Shown one piece after another: positions 61,529-64,000 of a stretch of DNA of 64,000 bases. The stretch comes from Centropus unirufus (taxonomy: Eukaryota; Chordata; Aves; Cuculiformes; Centropidae): positions 2,892,920-2,956,919 of the forward strand of contig VYZI01000018.1 of NCBI GenBank assembly GCA_013397695.1, read 5' to 3'. The notes under the pieces were generated by a model. The model searched no databases. It had not been told where the DNA came from and saw only the letters and a list, made by a program, of their open reading frames with translations. A program made the position numbers and the translations under genes. The first letter of the stretch is position 1. Each line of letters starts with the position of its first letter.

Positions 61529-64000
61529 ACATCAACTGGAAACTATTTGCTATCCTGGTCAGCAGCTGAAAGCATCTTAACCATCAAAACCTGGCCAGCC
61601 CCTGAAAGTTTCACAGACAGGAATTTGTTCCTGCTGGGAAAGAGCAGAGATAATAAAATGGAAGGCTCTGTGCTTAGCACTTCTGAGCTGCTACACCTTG
61701 GCATTTCGTGGCCAAAAAGAAACACTTAGTAAACTGGATGTCTGTCAACCAGGTTTTGACCCATTTTACCATTTATTAAAAAAGTTAATGTACTAATAAG
61801 GCTGTCTGACTTTGTAAACCACAGCTTCAGTTCCAGTGAAACCAATAGCAGTGTAATAAGCTTTAGCTGAGCTGTAAATCTGTATCCAACTTTAGCATTC
61901 AAGCTGGTTTCAATATCTGCTATGTGGTTTTTGTACTGGCAGAGTCACAAATGGCTCTGCTTGTAACACTAGATGTAACCACCACAAATATCTCAAACTC
62001 CATGGTTAAGCACTTGATTTCCATGCACAAATCTGAAATGACTGTCATAGGTGAGAGTACCTGTGGAAGATCTTAATGCAGCAAAGAGGAGCGAGTGTTC
62101 CTTATTGTGGGAAGGATAGGGTCTGAGCCACCTGGGTCCCACATGTATTTTTTTGCTATCAAGTCCCATGGAAAAGGACTCGTAGAGGAGGATTTTTTTT
62201 GCTCTGTTTTATCACCAAACCCTGCTCTGTGGTCGTTAGACATCCCAGTGATGGTCACTGCCCTCTTACCTGCTAATACTTAGGATAAGAAGCCCCACAT
62301 TTGTTGTGTGTTACTGCTGGGGATTTTCAGTAACCAACAAAGCTGTTCTGCAACTGCACCCTAAGGGAGAAGTTTAGGCCAGAGGTGAAAGGAGGGTATC
62401 CATGAGGTAATCTCTGTGCTCAGCCTACTCTGCTCCAGGAAGACTGGTTTCCACAATTTTGACTAATGCGGGGGGAAGTTTCATGTGTGGGGGGTGCTCA
62501 GTATGACATCTTGAACAGAATTCTCTCTGTTCCCCCAAAACTGTCTCCCTACCTCGCTGAAAGAGATTATCTGCTGAAGTCAGACACGGCATTGCAAAGG
62601 TCATTCCGAGGGAAAGCGTGGATCTCCCTTATGCATGACAAAACGACAGGACACACCCTGCTCTGAGCCAGACGAATATCACCCAGGCTTCCCTCAAATG
62701 TTGATCAGCAGCTCACTCTAGTGGCTAAAACCAAGTAGTACTGCTTTTGGCCACAGACCTCTGGGTTTTAGTAAATACTCAACATAAGCAACAAGCCTAT
62801 GTGTATTTCAGTAATGCGGAGCACAAATACTAGCAGTGCTGCCAAATTTTCTCAAATAAATGAGAGGTGGGGCAAGTGATACAAGTCATCTTTCCCAGCT
62901 GGCTGTCCCAGCCACTAGGACTGCTTAGGAGCTCAATAAAATAACTTGTCCAGGGATGCGTCATGTCTGCAGAGGACAGACATTTGAAACGCTCGATCGA
63001 GAAAAATCAGGCACTTTTGCAATACTTCCAGCATTGCATAGTGTTTGCTGGACAATGTTTTGGTGAGCTGGAGCCCTAAGCAAAGCAAAGAGTTTGCCTG
63101 GTGCAATCAATCACTTGTAACACTTTGCTCAGCTCTTACAGTTCAGGTGAAGGTAATCTTTGCCTCCCTGGATGATCATTAACCTTGTAAGTGATATCTG
63201 CTGGGTGGAATCTCTGCTGAGAGATGGAGTGCTTGCTGCAGCTCTGTTTGTCTTCAGAGTAGGTTCTCAGCTCTCAGCTGGAAAGTCACGTATTTTTCCA
63301 GCTCACAGTATGCTAAGCTGCAGTGTAACAGTGCCTGGGACTTAATTTGGGAGACTGCGATTGGCACTAAAACTGACAGAATAATCCTCTTAGAGAAGCC
63401 TATGGTTGAATCTTAGCCTTAAAAATAAACACGAAGTAACAAGATTCGTAGTGAGCACCCACAGTATTTTTGTTCAGCTTCCTCAAGGCAGATCTGGGTC
63501 TCAATCTCCATTCTACCTGTTTGTGTGCCTGGGTGAATGCGTGGAGATGCCTGCCTGCTAGCTCGCTTCTCCAGATCCAGCTGTCTCCATACACAACTAG
63601 CTACCATATTGCAGTGTTTTCCTTCTAATTCCTCAGAAAGAGTTTTGAAAATATTTTATTTTTTTTATTTGTGGAAGCCTGGTCTGTCTTACAGACACAG
63701 CAAATCTGCCTTCCTATTGCTCTTGAGACTTTATAGGACCTGAGACTCACGTCGCAAAAGATGTGACACCAGGCAAAAATAAACTTCTCTTCTTAGGTTG
63801 CAGAATCCAGACATTGTACTCTGACTCTCCAAACAGGTGGTCCTCCAAACACCAACTAGCATGCTTCAGAAGACAGTTCATCTGCTTCTGTTTTACTTTG
63901 GGTACTCAGACTATTCCAGTCTTCTTTATTCTCTCTTCCTAGCTCACCTCTGTGAGATATTTGTCTTACATACCACTAACATCCCCTGTTACCTGTATCC
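61529..64000 (+). other. CHRNA1: CHRNA1 3' untranslated region and downstream flank
   Basis: No further gene recognised. AATAAA occurs at 61652-61657, 62855-62860, 62935-62940, 63423-63428 and 63778-63783, so the end of the transcript cannot be fixed from sequence alone. The first site would give a 3'UTR of about 145 bases and the second or third one of about 1.4 kb. Confidence 0.6.
61652..61657 (+). terminator. CHRNA1: CHRNA1 candidate polyadenylation signal (proximal)
   Basis: AATAAA 124 bases after the stop codon, the first of five in the flank. Usage not shown. Confidence 0.4.

Overview
This is vertebrate nuclear DNA, almost certainly from a bird or another sauropsid. Genes are split into short exons with consensus GT-AG junctions. 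Interspersed-repeat content looks low, introns are compact, and the mature acetylcholine-receptor alpha1 begins YEDETRLVDDLF, which I recall as the chicken-type N-terminus. No bacterial operons, phage, CRISPR or rRNA/tRNA genes are present.

The window holds two plus-strand, head-to-tail genes in the arrangement known for vertebrate genomes. (1) CHN1 (alpha-chimaerin), a diacylglycerol-responsive Rac GTPase-activating protein of neurons. Positions 1 to about 5.8 kb should be intron of the long SH2-containing alpha2 form, whose first exons lie off the left edge. A CpG island at about 5.8-7.1 kb, broken by a 217-base assembly gap, carries the internal promoter and first exon of the short alpha1 form. 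Seven coding exons from 7047 to 37497 join without any frame error into a 334-residue protein (C1 zinc finger plus RhoGAP domain), the length known for mammalian alpha1-chimaerin. (2) CHRNA1 (muscle nicotinic acetylcholine receptor alpha1 subunit), nine coding exons from 52564 to 61528, joining cleanly into a 456-residue precursor (19-residue signal peptide plus 437-residue mature subunit). A compact muscle-type promoter with two E-boxes lies just upstream.

Layout: 1-5.8 kb intron; 5.8-7.3 kb CpG island and alpha1 first exon; 7.3-37.5 kb rest of CHN1; 37.5-38.25 kb CHN1 3'UTR; 38.25-52.4 kb intergenic, with a perfect CTCF core motif and a probable decayed CR1 fragment; 52.4-61.5 kb CHRNA1; 61.5-64 kb CHRNA1 3'UTR and flank. 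The two genes are not known to act in one pathway. CHN1 controls Rac in growth cones and CHRNA1 builds the neuromuscular receptor, so the spacer probably has to separate a neuronal from a muscle programme.

The observations most worth checking are: a stretch of alpha1-chimaerin coding sequence that also looks like the 3' splice site used by alpha2; an Asp-to-Thr change beside the paired cysteines in the agonist-binding C-loop of CHRNA1; the CTCF motif between the genes; two upstream ORFs in the alpha1 leader; and a 45-base CHRNA1 exon with a non-preferred AAG acceptor. I found no sign of an undescribed multigene system.
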